Source: Haladaptatus pallidirubidus (lineage in GTDB: Archaea; Halobacteriota; Halobacteria; Halobacteriales; Haladaptataceae). Taken from it: a stretch of 64,000 nt of DNA. Where the stretch lies: NCBI RefSeq assembly GCF_020700235.1, contig NZ_CP085304.1, forward strand, positions 186,001 through 250,000, in the 5' to 3' direction. A program made the position numbers and the translations under genes. Numbering within the stretch: the stretch's first letter is position 1; the number at the start of each line of letters is the position of its first letter. The notes under the pieces are model-generated. The model worked only from the letters and a program-made list of their open reading frames with translations. It ran no database searches and had not been told where the DNA came from. This document shows, piece by piece, positions 18,911 to 27,283 of the stretch.

Positions 18911-19370
18911 TAGAGCGTATGATCCAGTCGTCAAAGATTATGTCGACGTTCGACGCAATACGCTGATGTCCCTGTTTGAGGACTTCGCTTCGACAATCAA
19001 CTCCGCTGACTTTGGCTATTATCTTAAGATGGGTGGTCTCGGTGATGACCGTATGGGGATCGAACATTCTTGGAAGCACGGACTTGACTTAAAACGGCTA
19101 TCGAATCTCTTGGATACGGTCACCGTACTCGCATACCATTCCGACTCAACGGTTGTCAGGGACGATATTAATGTGATTCAGGCCTTCTTCGACTGTTTTG
19201 TTCGGACCGAAATTCTCGCCGGTCACCCGATCATTCATGATCGGAATTCGCTGCAATCTCAAATTGAGGCACCTGTCGACGCGGGCGTTGATGAACTCTC
19301 GTTCTATGGCTATGGAGTACTCCTCGAGCGCAACCTCTCTTGGATCGATGAGATATTAGACACAATCTAA
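18911..19370 (+). pseudogene. 5'-truncated conserved protein, function unknown
   Basis: An open frame runs directly out of the IS630 right end: RAYDPVVKDYVDVRRN, then SLFEDFASTINSADFGYYLK, LDTVTVLAYHSDSTVVRDDI, RTEILAGHPIIHDRNSLQ and a C-terminal DELSFYGYGVLLERNLSWID. It looks like the C-terminal half of a TIM-barrel-type protein (FGYYLK / VTVLAY / TEIL strands repeating), inferred from the strand-like pattern only. An internal ATG at 18966 could give a 134-aa product, but the missing N-terminus makes function doubtful. The 5' part is not found on the other side of the IS, so DNA was also deleted. Confidence 0.55.
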
Positions 19371-19497
19371 TCACGGTTATTTAAATCCCTCCTGTATTTT
19401 CTGTAGATCTTGGCTTATTCACCGAATTTACTATGCACTGCTACTTCCGGTAATTACAATCGGTGGGTATTTCGTCGATTGCTACGTTACTTCAGGT

Positions 19498-20304
19498 ATG
19501 GTTGGTCATACAGAGTACGATTTTGACGGAGAATCAGCCATCGTAACGGGATCGACGAAGGGAATCGGTCGGGGTATTGCCGCGGAACTCGCCGCAGCCG
19601 ATGCGAACATCGTTGTCAACTCCCGTACCAAAGCTGATGTCGAGTCGGTAGCGTCAGAGCTGGACGAGTTGGGCAATGGCGATGTGATAGGTATCGCAGC
19701 CAACATGGCTAATCCTTCAGAAATCGAATCACTCATTGATACCGCTATCGACACGTTCGAACGGATCAATTTGCTCGTCAATAACGCTGCCATCTGGCCC
19801 CGTGAGGAGTCGTTAGTTAACGCTTCACTGGCCGACTGGGATCTTGCGATGGATGTGAATGTGCGGGCCCAATATTATGCCTCGAAACTCGTTGCCGAGC
19901 ACATGATAGCGAACGACATTAAGGGTAATATCATCAACCATTCGAGCCAGACAGCCGACCGGCGAACCGGTACACGTGGCCTCTACGGTATCTCAAAAAC
20001 CTCAGTCAACGGCCTCACTTGGCGCATGGCAGGCGAACTCGCTGAACACGGGATTCGCATGAACGCTATCTCGACAGATGTGACGAATACGCACCAGCTG
20101 CGCCGCGAAGCCAAGATGAAGAAAGAAGAAAATCCCGATCGAACTGCCGAAGATATCCTCCGCGGGTGGGGTGAGGAACGACCCATCGGACGACTCGGTC
20201 AGCCCGAAGATCTGGCTCACGCGGTGATGTACCTTGCGAGTGACAAGGCATCATACATTGTCGGAACCATCCTCCGGGTCAGTGGCGGCGGAAACTTGGA
20301 GTGA
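19498..20304 (+). CDS. SDR family oxidoreductase (sugar dehydrogenase-like)
   Basis: Classical short-chain dehydrogenase, 268 aa. The cofactor loop TGSTKGIGRG is at residues 17-26, NNAA near 97, catalytic Ser in NHSSQT near 150 and the YxxxK pair in YGISK near 163. The C-terminal RVSGGGNLE is the usual substrate-loop ending. Together with the lactonase-like amidohydrolase 4 bases downstream and the L-rhamnose mutarotase, it is inferred to oxidise L-rhamnose or L-fucose to the aldonolactone using NAD(P). This assignment rests on gene context, not on diagnostic residues. Confidence 0.88.
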   Translation: MVGHTEYDFDGESAIVTGSTKGIGRGIAAELAAADANIVVNSRTKADVESVASELDELGNGDVIGIAANMANPSEIESLIDTAIDTFERINLLVNNAAIWPREESLVNASLADWDLAMDVNVRAQYYASKLVAEHMIANDIKGNIINHSSQTADRRTGTRGLYGISKTSVNGLTWRMAGELAEHGIRMNAISTDVTNTHQLRREAKMKKEENPDRTAEDILRGWGEERPIGRLGQPEDLAHAVMYLASDKASYIVGTILRVSGGGNLE

Positions 20305-20308
20305 GCAT

Positions 20309-21178
20309 ATGAAGGTAGTGGATACACACACCCACGCGTGGGGTCGGGATACTAACGAACTACCCTGGGAAGCTACGATACTTCCACCTGGATGGACCGG
20401 TTCGTACACTGCCCACGATCTCGTAGCGGACATGGACGCCGCAAGCGTTGAGGAGAGTGTCATCGTCAGCACCCCACTGTATGGACGGGGTCTTCGGGCT
20501 AACGAATACACGATGCGTGCCATCGAAGCCTATCCTGAGCGGTTGTGGGGGGTTGGGATCATGGACTTTTTCGGTGATCCTGAGCAAGTCCGAGGGAATC
20601 TTCGCCGGGTCGTCGGCCACGAACGGATGCTTGGAGTGCGGATGCACGCCTGCATGAAATATGCCGAATTCCCCACGAACCAGGATCGAACAGCCGACTG
20701 GATCCTTGATGATGACCTTGATGTTGTGTGGAACGAGGCAGCACAACTGGACATGTCTGTGTTCGTCTTCCCAAAGGCCGAGCAATTATCGATGATCGAA
20801 ACGGTGGCAGAAGACTACCCTGACGTTTCGATTGTCATCGACCATATAGCGTTTCCTGACGAGACGACAGCACCCGATGAAACTCCGTGGACCGACTTCG
20901 AAGCACTGGCTGACCACGAAAACGTGGTGGTTAAAATCAGTTCTCTCCCCAGATCCGCGGAGACACCTTGGCCCTATGATGACATCCATGACTATGTGCG
21001 CAACCTCGTTGAGTGGTTCGGCCCTGAACGACTCATGCTCGGTTCAGACTACCCCTGGATGGACGACTGGGCCAGCTACGAGGAATGCCTGTCGTGGGTT
21101 GAAGAGGTACCCTTCCTCTCTGCCCGGGATTTTTCGTTTTTGACACACCGATCCTTTGAACGCATCACGAGAACCTGA
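20309..21178 (+). CDS. Amidohydrolase family protein, probable sugar lactonase
   Basis: Metal-dependent TIM-barrel hydrolase (Amidohydro_2; COG3618-like), 289 aa. Metal and catalytic residues seen: DTHTHAWG at residues 5-12, VIDHIAFPD near 176-184 and LMLGSDYPW near 245-253. Start ATG 20309 follows the SDR stop by four bases, so the two are co-transcribed and probably coupled; longer upstream starts overlap the SDR and are rejected. In this family L-fucono- and L-rhamnono-lactonases hydrolyse the lactone made by the dehydrogenase, which fits the operon. A 4-sulfo- or pyrone-lactone hydrolase role cannot be excluded. Confidence 0.85.
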   Translation: MKVVDTHTHAWGRDTNELPWEATILPPGWTGSYTAHDLVADMDAASVEESVIVSTPLYGRGLRANEYTMRAIEAYPERLWGVGIMDFFGDPEQVRGNLRRVVGHERMLGVRMHACMKYAEFPTNQDRTADWILDDDLDVVWNEAAQLDMSVFVFPKAEQLSMIETVAEDYPDVSIVIDHIAFPDETTAPDETPWTDFEALADHENVVVKISSLPRSAETPWPYDDIHDYVRNLVEWFGPERLMLGSDYPWMDDWASYEECLSWVEEVPFLSARDFSFLTHRSFERITRT

Positions 21179-21237
21179 TCGAACACAGAACCATATTCGG
21201 CGGAATCTTCTTTATGATACCAGGCATTCTACGAGGT

Positions 21238-21582
21238 ATGTCTGGTGACACGGAGCGTACGGTATATGTTCAACAAATCGATCCCGAGCATCGTGAGGAA
21301 TATCTCGAGGCGCATAACGATGTTCCCAACGGAGTCACCGACGCGATGGAGCGAGGAGGCGTGACCGAATTTGAATTGTATGTTCGGGGTGACCTGGCCG
21401 TTTGCATCCTCGAGGCACGAGATATCGATGAATACATAGCGACAGTCGACGATGACGAGGCTGTCGAGGAATGGGAACGCTACGTCGCCCAGTTCAAGCA
21501 CGAAGGGGTTGATGTCGACGACGAAGACGAACCCATCCCATTTATGGATTGCATTTGGACATTCTCGGATGACGAACCGTGA
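21238..21582 (+). CDS. rhaM: L-rhamnose mutarotase family protein
   Basis: Small alpha/beta-barrel-type protein, 114 aa, matching the RhaM family: YVQQIDPEHREEYLEAHNDV with the conserved His, VTEFELYVRGDLAVCILEA, EEWERYVAQFK and a C-terminal FMDCIWTF. RhaM interconverts alpha- and beta-L-rhamnose (related forms act on L-fucose), speeding use of the right anomer by the dehydrogenase. The gene is 59 bases downstream of the lactonase on the same strand. An in-frame ATG at 21214 would add eight residues; 21238 gives the family-typical N-terminus. Confidence 0.85.
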   Translation: MSGDTERTVYVQQIDPEHREEYLEAHNDVPNGVTDAMERGGVTEFELYVRGDLAVCILEARDIDEYIATVDDDEAVEEWERYVAQFKHEGVDVDDEDEPIPFMDCIWTFSDDEP

Positions 21583-21872
21583 CGGGTAACAAGGTTTAAC
21601 ACCAGTTATACGAATGACATTATCATAGGCAGTCTTGAGATACAACCACTAACAATGCATTTTGTCGTGTTGAACGCCAGAAATCGACATTGTCAGTAGA
21701 ATGATATTCAATTTTCCGCCGGTAGCTACACTTTTTCCCTGCATTCTGAGATCGGATGATACAGCAGCATCCGACGTTCTCGTTGCGCAAACATCCACCT
21801 TCATGGTATTGTGCGTGAAGTTCAATGCAGACGACAGCGATGTCTCTGAGCGATACACCCAGAGAAGGAGCG
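21583..21872. other. Intergenic region before the IS5 remnant
   Basis: No gene recognised. Short open frames on both strands (for example 21701-21889 plus) are not protein-like. Confidence 0.35.
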
Positions 21873-21900
21873 CAGGCGGCGAGCCCTAACTCGCCGCCTG
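21873..21900. repeat. Palindrome at the 3' end of the IS5 transposase
   Basis: Eleven-base perfect arms (21873-21883, 21890-21900) around a 6-base loop containing the transposase stop. It could act as a terminator-like hairpin for the minus-strand transcript. Confidence 0.8.
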
Positions 21901-22166
21901 GGAGAAGTTATGCACGATGCACTTCCGCGTGATTTCCCGGAACTGGCCGTGCCAGCTCCGGGAGCGAAGTTCGTCGCCGTCGTCTTTCAGCATCGTAAAC
22001 ACTGTTTCACACATCGACCGTTGGTTGTAGACATCGTCATTAATTCGGGCATTGTGTGCCTTCTTGAGAGCATTTTGCTCACAGTGTTTGATCACTGGCC
22101 GCGTCGACGCCGCGCGAAGGACTCCCTGAGGTCGGTCCACGAGTACATTTTGTCGGCCAAGAGTGC

Positions 22167-22198
22167 CTGCAGGTCTCCGGCCGCCGGAAGACCTGCAG
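22167..22198. repeat. Palindrome in IS5 coding region at a frame break
   Basis: Ten-base perfect outer arms (22167-22176, 22189-22198) with further complementary bases inside. The transposase frame shifts within this repeat (GLQVFRRPE to GDLQALLADK). Confidence 0.8.
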
Positions 22199-22383
22199 CC
22201 CAATATGCCCGTCATAGGCTTTCTTCGTTGTGAAATGGGCGTCCATAATTGCGAGTGACTCCGTATCGACTAAGAGCGTCGTTTTCATGGCGGTGAACGA
22301 GTAGCTCGCACGATTCCGGTAGTGTGAACTCGACTGATCACGCTGGAACCCGCTTGCGTCGATCGAGGCTGTTCCCGAAAACC

Positions 22384-22415
22384 CCGCCTGCTCCGCAGAT
22401 CCGCGGAGCAGGCGG
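22384..22415. repeat. Palindrome in IS5 coding region
   Basis: Thirteen-base perfect arms (22384-22396, 22403-22415) with a 6-base loop, in the LLRGSAEQAG codons, about 25 bases from another frame break. Confidence 0.85.
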
Positions 22416-22594
22416 CGCAACGTCTGCATCGGAAAACTCGCCGTCCCACTTGCTGAACGACGTGTAATCCGGTGATTCTTCAAGGTCAAAGACGTTGAGG
22501 ATCCCGGGCATCTCGTTGAGATAGTCTTCGAGCTTCCGAAGCGGTTTGTCGATCATCTCTTTGAGCAGGAGGAGTGCGATCTTCGTCGGTTCAG

Positions 22595-22630
22595 CGTACC
22601 CGTCGTCGCCCTTAGGCGATGACGGGTACG
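22595..22630. repeat. Palindrome in IS5 coding region at a frame break
   Basis: Sixteen-base arms with one mismatch (22595-22610, 22615-22630) around a 4-base loop. The transposase frame breaks here with a stop, between PDVPVIA and GDDGYAEPTK. Confidence 0.85.
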
Positions 22631-22866
22631 TCTGGCTCCTCTACATGGTTCGTGGCGAAATATTGAAACGTCTGTGCGAGATTCCTGAGACGACCCATAT
22701 CGCCAGACGGCATCCAAATCCCCTGAAATCAGCGATAAAATCCGCAGAGGGAAGGTCCGTTCAACGGAGCAAAGGATGACATCGAAGGGCGGTTTGAACC
22801 GGGGCGTTAGGACATGCGTGCAAACGGCTTGATGAAACTGGTGTCGGCGCGTCTATTCTGGTAGCC

Positions 22867-23127
22867 TTGATTCACATCGGCGACTTACTGACTACGCATA
22901 GTCTCGTTCAAGGGATACTCGAGCCCCCGCTTTTGGTGCTTATGTCCGTTCTATTGGTAAGCGCCCTTGGATGGTTACTTATCAAGACAGCACAGTCGCT
23001 GAAATACAGTATCATCCCGTTCTTTGTGACGTTCGCTCGGAGTCCCAAAGCAGTGGTCAAGCAGTCGATTGAGAATCTGATGCAAAATCCTCGCGAAACA
23101 CTGCGTGACTCGTGGAACGAGCTGTGA
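22867..23127 (+). CDS. Small membrane protein, possibly a 3' gene remnant
   Basis: TTG-started frame of 86 aa with one or two hydrophobic segments (PPLLVLMSVLLVSALGWLLI and SIIPFFVTFA) and a polar C-terminus. The frame stays open and protein-like upstream to about 22798 (HACKRLDETGVGAS), where it meets a stop. It may therefore be the 3' end of a longer gene broken near the IS5 element. Family not recognised. Confidence 0.45.
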   Translation: MIHIGDLLTTHSLVQGILEPPLLVLMSVLLVSALGWLLIKTAQSLKYSIIPFFVTFARSPKAVVKQSIENLMQNPRETLRDSWNEL

Positions 23128-23168
23128 GGTTGGTGCAATGCAGTCACTATCCGGCTAATTCCGGTCAA

Positions 23169-23429
23169 TTACCCCCGTAGAAGTCCCAATCTTTCAGATC
23201 GGAAACCAAAAATAAAAGCGAATTGCGTGCCGAGAGGAAAGCCCATGACGGCCAGCAGATGGTGAGGAATCAGGTCAAGCTGGGAAGTGACGAGTGAAAG
23301 GTCGATCCCCTTTCCAGCAAGGAAGAGGCCAGCGCCACGAGAGACAGAAGTAAGTGGTGAGGTATCTTCACTGGCTCTAGATTGACGTACTTCGTTCGCT
23401 GCGTCCGTTTTGTTCCTATTGTCACTCAT
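23169..23429 (-). CDS. Short hypothetical protein, possible flippase N-terminus remnant
   Basis: An 86-aa frame starts MSDNRNKTDAANEVRQSR and contains VSRGAGLFLAGKGID, which resembles the very N-terminal membrane entry of haloarchaeal polysaccharide flippases (Wzx/MATE-like). The remainder does not continue in that style, so this may be a frameshifted or truncated flippase fragment. That reading is weak inference; as seen it is an unrecognised small protein with one hydrophobic patch. Confidence 0.35.
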   Translation of the reverse strand: MSDNRNKTDAANEVRQSRASEDTSPLTSVSRGAGLFLAGKGIDLSLVTSQLDLIPHHLLAVMGFPLGTQFAFIFGFRSERLGLLRG

Positions 23430-23724
23430 ATCATTGCCAAATTTGACTTTACAATTCAGTGATTTACTCACACTACACTACGGTCGTTGTTTTGGGAAAA
23501 CAACCAAGCGTTACAAACTGAAGCGACCGTCAGATCGTTTGTGAATCGTTTGAACGGATTAGGATTCAAATAAACACTCTATAAAACTATTATAAAAATA
23601 TTCTGTTCAGTTTTAGTAGGTCTATTTGCGGATGACCTTAGTATAACGTTCACAATAGTAACATGCAGTACAGAGTAGAATAGGTGCCAAAAGGGTAATA
23701 GGGATCCTTCGCTCTATCATTCGT

Positions 23725-24747
23725 ATGGATCGGTCTCTTATTTGGCGGACATTTATTGGATTTCTTCTTACTGTTCCTGTATTTGGACTATTATTTTGGT
23801 TTGTCGACATCGAACCTGTTATTACCGCATTACAGCAGGCAGAACGAACGATCCTTGTGCTCGCATTAGCAACAACAATCGGTTGGCTATTCGCATGGAG
23901 TCTGTCACTTCGAACCGTTCTACAGGTACTAGATGTTCCAATTACAATCCCCCGATCGTTCCTCCTCTTTTCAGGTGCAACCTTCTCAAATAACGTGACG
24001 CCGTTCGGTCAGGCAGGCGGTGAGCCGATTACTGCCTATCTAATCTCACGAACGTCAAAAACGAAATATGAGACTGGATTAGCGGCGATTGCAAGCGTCG
24101 ACACCCTCAATTTTGTCCCTTCATTCTTCTTCGCAGTGATCGGGATTGGCTACTATGCAACCGTACTCACCCTTACCTCTCATATGAAACTCGCTGCGAT
24201 CCTTCTTGGAGGGCTTGGAATTATTGTTTTTGGCGGTGGTTATTATCTCTGGAGGTCTCGTAGAGTCGTCGAACAGTATCTCTCCTCCGGACTTGCTGGT
24301 CTTTCCCATCGAATTGCTAGCGTTGTTCCGCGGGTTTCTGCCCCTGGTCGCGAAGCAATCAGAGAGCGGATTAATCACTTTATTCGGACGATTGAGCAGA
24401 TTGCGACGAACCCGTTAGAACTCATTTTTGCACTCGGATATTCTGGGGCTGGTTGGCTATTTCAAGCAGGTGCATTGTGGCTAGCGTTCTACGCAATTGG
24501 AACGACTGTTCCCTTTTCCGTCGTGTTGTTTGCCATTCCGATTAGTGCGATTGCTGGCGTAACTCCACTCCCAGGTGGTGCTGGCGGAATTGAATCAGTG
24601 CTTGTCGGTCTGCTTGTTTCAGTCACCAGTATTGAGTCTGCAATTGTTGTTGCAGCAGTTCTCATCTTCCGTGGTCTCGTGTATTGGGTTCCAACGATGA
24701 TTGGTGGTGGCGTACTCGCAGCAGTAACAGCCAAGCGAGTTAGCTAA
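23725..24747 (+). CDS. Lysylphosphatidylglycerol synthase TM-region/flippase-like membrane protein (AglD-C-like)
   Basis: Integral membrane protein of the LPG_synthase_TM (UPF0104) family, 340 aa with about eight hydrophobic segments. Family marks are visible: FSGATFSNNVTPFGQAGGEP (residues 73-92), the VDTLNFVPS segment, and TPLPGGAGGIESVLVGLL near residue 278. Homologous regions in AglD of haloarchaea accompany dolichol-phosphate-sugar synthesis and may move lipid-linked sugars; here no glycosyltransferase domain is fused. The gene stands alone on the plus strand; its role in surface glycosylation is inferred from family and from the glycan cluster about 12 kb away. Confidence 0.85.
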   Translation: MDRSLIWRTFIGFLLTVPVFGLLFWFVDIEPVITALQQAERTILVLALATTIGWLFAWSLSLRTVLQVLDVPITIPRSFLLFSGATFSNNVTPFGQAGGEPITAYLISRTSKTKYETGLAAIASVDTLNFVPSFFFAVIGIGYYATVLTLTSHMKLAAILLGGLGIIVFGGGYYLWRSRRVVEQYLSSGLAGLSHRIASVVPRVSAPGREAIRERINHFIRTIEQIATNPLELIFALGYSGAGWLFQAGALWLAFYAIGTTVPFSVVLFAIPISAIAGVTPLPGGAGGIESVLVGLLVSVTSIESAIVVAAVLIFRGLVYWVPTMIGGGVLAAVTAKRVS

Positions 24748-24811
24748 CTACCATAACAAAATGTCAGAATATTAGTGTGGAATAGTAGGCAGAACTAGTA
24801 TTGCTGACCTT

Positions 24812-24955
24812 TCACAGTAGCTGTCGTCCACAATGAGGACATGACTCTTGTTGCTCTTTTATTGTCTCACCACACCCTGGACACTCAAACTCTACATTCG
24901 AGAAGATCAGCGAATTGGTTCGAAGTGACTTCCACAGATTCGCGAATTTACCCAT
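24812..24955 (-). CDS. 47-residue zinc-ribbon protein
   Basis: Very small gene reading MGKFANLWKSLRTN, then FECPGCGETIKEQQ and SCPHCGRQLL. Two CxxC pairs (CPGC, CPHC) separated by about 12 residues form a typical zinc ribbon. Haloarchaeal genomes hold many such micro-proteins, often of unknown role. It lies convergent with the LPG-synthase-like gene and upstream of nothing obvious on its strand; it is separate from the antiporter genes, although on the same strand. Confidence 0.7.
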   Translation of the reverse strand: MGKFANLWKSLRTNSLIFSNVEFECPGCGETIKEQQESCPHCGRQLL

Positions 24956-25063
24956 TTGGGCAGGTAGCAAAGCATGGATTGTATGTCTTCTGGCGAGCTA
25001 CGCAACCAAATCAAGATGCAGTTTCTAGGTCAACCAGGACCGGTTGTGAAACTCACGGTTTGA

Positions 25064-26281
25064 TCATGATTCATCCACTATGGACAAGCGGCTAACAAAT
25101 GGTTTGAGGGCTTCTGTAAATCGATCTGCATGCTGAATTAGGATGGTGCCAATAATACTCATAAATAACACATAGCCAACAGTGAAAGCAGGGATCACAG
25201 ACTGGAATGCAACACCACTTACCCCACCAGCAAGTGCTGCGATAACGAGTGAGAACTCACCTCTGGGAACCATCCCAAAGCCGACTCGAAGCGAGCGTTT
25301 CGGACTCAGACCGTAGGTTCGACCAGAAATTGTGCCACTAATGATCTTCCCGACAACGGATAGGACAATTGCAACAACCAGTAGTCCAACGACGTCTGCA
25401 AGAACCGTGATATCTGTGGTTAGCCCAATTGATAAGAAGAACATTGCTGCGAAGAGATCACGTGCTGGAGAGACAACTCGCTCGACTCGTTCTAAGTGAT
25501 CCGTTTGGCTGAACGTCGTTCCAACAAAGAATGCAGCGACAGCCTCACTAACCCCACTTGCAAGTGCAGCACCAGCAATGAGTATCGTTACACCGAGCAC
25601 CCGTAAGAGAAACTGTTCGTCGGAATCCGTGTTAAATGCTTGTTCGACGAATCCTGTTCCATACCACGCGACAGCTGTTAATACCCCGAGAAACACGAAG
25701 GCTGTCCCAATAGAAACTGCAGCACTCGCGAGGTCACCCTCTCCTAAAGCGATAGCGGAAAGAATAGCCAAATAGATCGCGATCAGGATGTCCTCAAACA
25801 CGAGTGTCCCTAAGATTGGGCCACTCTCCGGATTTGCAATCCATCCATTCTCGATTAACGACTTCGTGATAACCGCACTTGAGGAAATATAGATGATGCC
25901 CGCAAGAAACAGGGTTTCAAGCAGCGACCACCCAAACATCGCTCCAAGTGCGAGGCCAAGCCCAAAATTGATAACGAAGTCTACAATCCCTATTTTCCCA
26001 ATCCGGGTTCGAGCCTTAAGAAGCTGATTTATGCTGAACTCAAGCCCTAAGAAGAATAAAAGAAAGACAATGCCAAGTTCTGCCAGTAGGTTGATCACTT
26101 CTCGATTTTCGACAAGTTGAAGCGAAACTCCAGCAATTGATGTAGGTTCATGTGGCCCAATAAGGATGCCAACGAGAATATACGCCGGAATAACGGAGAG
26201 GCTGATTCGATTTGCGAATGCGCCGGCAACGGCGATTGCTGTCAGAGCAATTCCGATCTCGATAAGAAGCAGATCAGCCAT
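25064..26281 (-). CDS. Cation:proton antiporter (CPA2, KefB/KhtU-like)
   Basis: Membrane transporter exchanging K+ or Na+ for H+, 405 aa with about 11-12 hydrophobic segments and no C-terminal TrkA-N domain. Seen: an early GPHEP in ILVGILIGPHEPTS, LLFFLGLEFSINQL, the family's core near VFEDILIAIYLAIL (Asp-containing helix), AAFFVGTTFS, and FGMVPRGEFSLVIA. The regulatory partner gene ends two bases upstream of this start, the arrangement of KhtT-KhtU type K+/H+ systems. Function in pH or potassium homeostasis is inferred. Confidence 0.9.
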   Translation of the reverse strand: MADLLLIEIGIALTAIAVAGAFANRISLSVIPAYILVGILIGPHEPTSIAGVSLQLVENREVINLLAELGIVFLLFFLGLEFSINQLLKARTRIGKIGIVDFVINFGLGLALGAMFGWSLLETLFLAGIIYISSSAVITKSLIENGWIANPESGPILGTLVFEDILIAIYLAILSAIALGEGDLASAAVSIGTAFVFLGVLTAVAWYGTGFVEQAFNTDSDEQFLLRVLGVTILIAGAALASGVSEAVAAFFVGTTFSQTDHLERVERVVSPARDLFAAMFFLSIGLTTDITVLADVVGLLVVAIVLSVVGKIISGTISGRTYGLSPKRSLRVGFGMVPRGEFSLVIAALAGGVSGVAFQSVIPAFTVGYVLFMSIIGTILIQHADRFTEALKPFVSRLSIVDES

Positions 26282-26283
26282 TA

Positions 26284-26799
26284 TTAGTGATCTTGATTCT
26301 CCTTGTTTTCGCTCGACTCGTCGGCAGTAATCAGTGCAGAGAGAGATGCGTGTTCATCACGTGTTCCAATCGTCACTAAAATATCGTCTGCTTGGATCGT
26401 CTCTTCCGGGCTTGGGTTTGGAACGGTTTTTTCCCCACGTTGGATTGCAATAACGGAGGCACCCGTCCGACTCCGGAGATCTAATGATCGCAGCGTTTTG
26501 CCAACAACAGTAGAAGTTGGAGACACATCGAGCCACTCAATTAATGCATCGCCAAGTGGAACAGTTGCGTCATCTATCTCAACAGGTTGAAAGTACGCCC
26601 CTTCGAGGATCGACCCCACTTTTCGGGCTTGTTCTCCAGTCAGTGAGAACAATTTTTCACTGTCTGCATCCTCACTCACGCGATGATATACTTCACGCCG
26701 TCCATCATGATGAATCAAAATAACTAGTCGGGTTTCATCATTCGTATCTATTTCGTATTTCTTCCCTACTCCAGGAACATCTGCTTCATAGACCGTCAT
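26284..26799 (-). CDS. Antiporter regulatory subunit with TrkA-C (RCK_C) domain
   Basis: Soluble partner, 171 aa. The N-terminal half (YEADVPGVGKKYEI, RLVILIHHDGRREVYH) matches the KhtT-type N-domain, and the C-terminal half is an RCK_C domain (GKTLRSLDLRSRTGASVIAI, then QADDILVTIGTRDEH) expected to bind a nucleotide or cation and gate the transporter. Two bases separate it from the antiporter gene, indicating one transcript. The pair is a close match to the KhtTU arrangement. Confidence 0.9.
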   Translation of the reverse strand: MTVYEADVPGVGKKYEIDTNDETRLVILIHHDGRREVYHRVSEDADSEKLFSLTGEQARKVGSILEGAYFQPVEIDDATVPLGDALIEWLDVSPTSTVVGKTLRSLDLRSRTGASVIAIQRGEKTVPNPSPEETIQADDILVTIGTRDEHASLSALITADESSENKENQDH

Positions 26800-26944
26800 A
26801 TGCGGTCTTATTCTCCCAGGACAGATAAACCTCAGTTTTGAAGCCTATCAAAAATATCGAGAAAAAGAATACAAATTCCAATAATTACTTCACTTTCGGC
26901 CCGGACGCGTATTTCAAGTGGGAGTACGATAAACTAGTACACTT

Positions 26945-27223
26945 GTGAGCTTTCAAACGGTCTATCTTGATATCGAGAAAGAGAAAGCACATGAGACCAT
27001 CCTACGGTCAGTCGATGGAATCCACTCACGGCGAGTAAATGACTCGATTGAATATTTGATGGGAGGGATGGTGCTTGCCATTCTTTCGGAGGCGAATTTG
27101 AAGTCTGGAGCGAAAACAAGACTTCGATACCAAACCTCTGTTCTCACGCCAGCTCTTGCTCATGGGCGGCCAAAGGCCGGTGAGATCAAGGCTGCAGTCG
27201 ACTCGTATCGCATTTCTCAATAA
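26945..27223 (+). CDS. Conserved-looking hypothetical protein, 92 aa
   Basis: GTG-started frame, divergent from the antiporter operon. The sequence is balanced and helix-rich (DIEKEKAHETILRSVDGI, EYLMGGMVLAILSEA) with no domain I recognise. The AGTACG...CTAGTACACTTGTGAG sequence just upstream could hold its promoter. It might alternatively be a chance frame, but composition supports a real gene. Confidence 0.5.
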   Translation: MSFQTVYLDIEKEKAHETILRSVDGIHSRRVNDSIEYLMGGMVLAILSEANLKSGAKTRLRYQTSVLTPALAHGRPKAGEIKAAVDSYRISQ

Positions 27224-27283
27224 ATCCCTCATTTACCGACTGTTTCTCATCCGATATCCGAATCTAAAATGTTTTTACTATGA

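Larger units (their letters stand above)
21886..22698 (-). pseudogene. IS5-family transposase (broken)
   Basis: Minus-strand pieces in order: MGRLRNLAQTFQYFATNHVE, EPTKIALLLLKEM, RKLEDYLNEMPGILNVFDLE, LRRLLRGSAEQAGF, IDASGFQRDQSSSHYRNRAS (first catalytic Asp), AHFTTKKAYDGHIGLQVFRR, then DKMYSWTDLRESF, PVIKHCEQNALKKAHNARIN, and YNQRSMCETVFTMLKDDGDE leading to FREITRKCIVHNFSQAAS. Frames change near 22610, 22440, 22180 and 22090. The element ends were not fixed. Confidence 0.85.
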
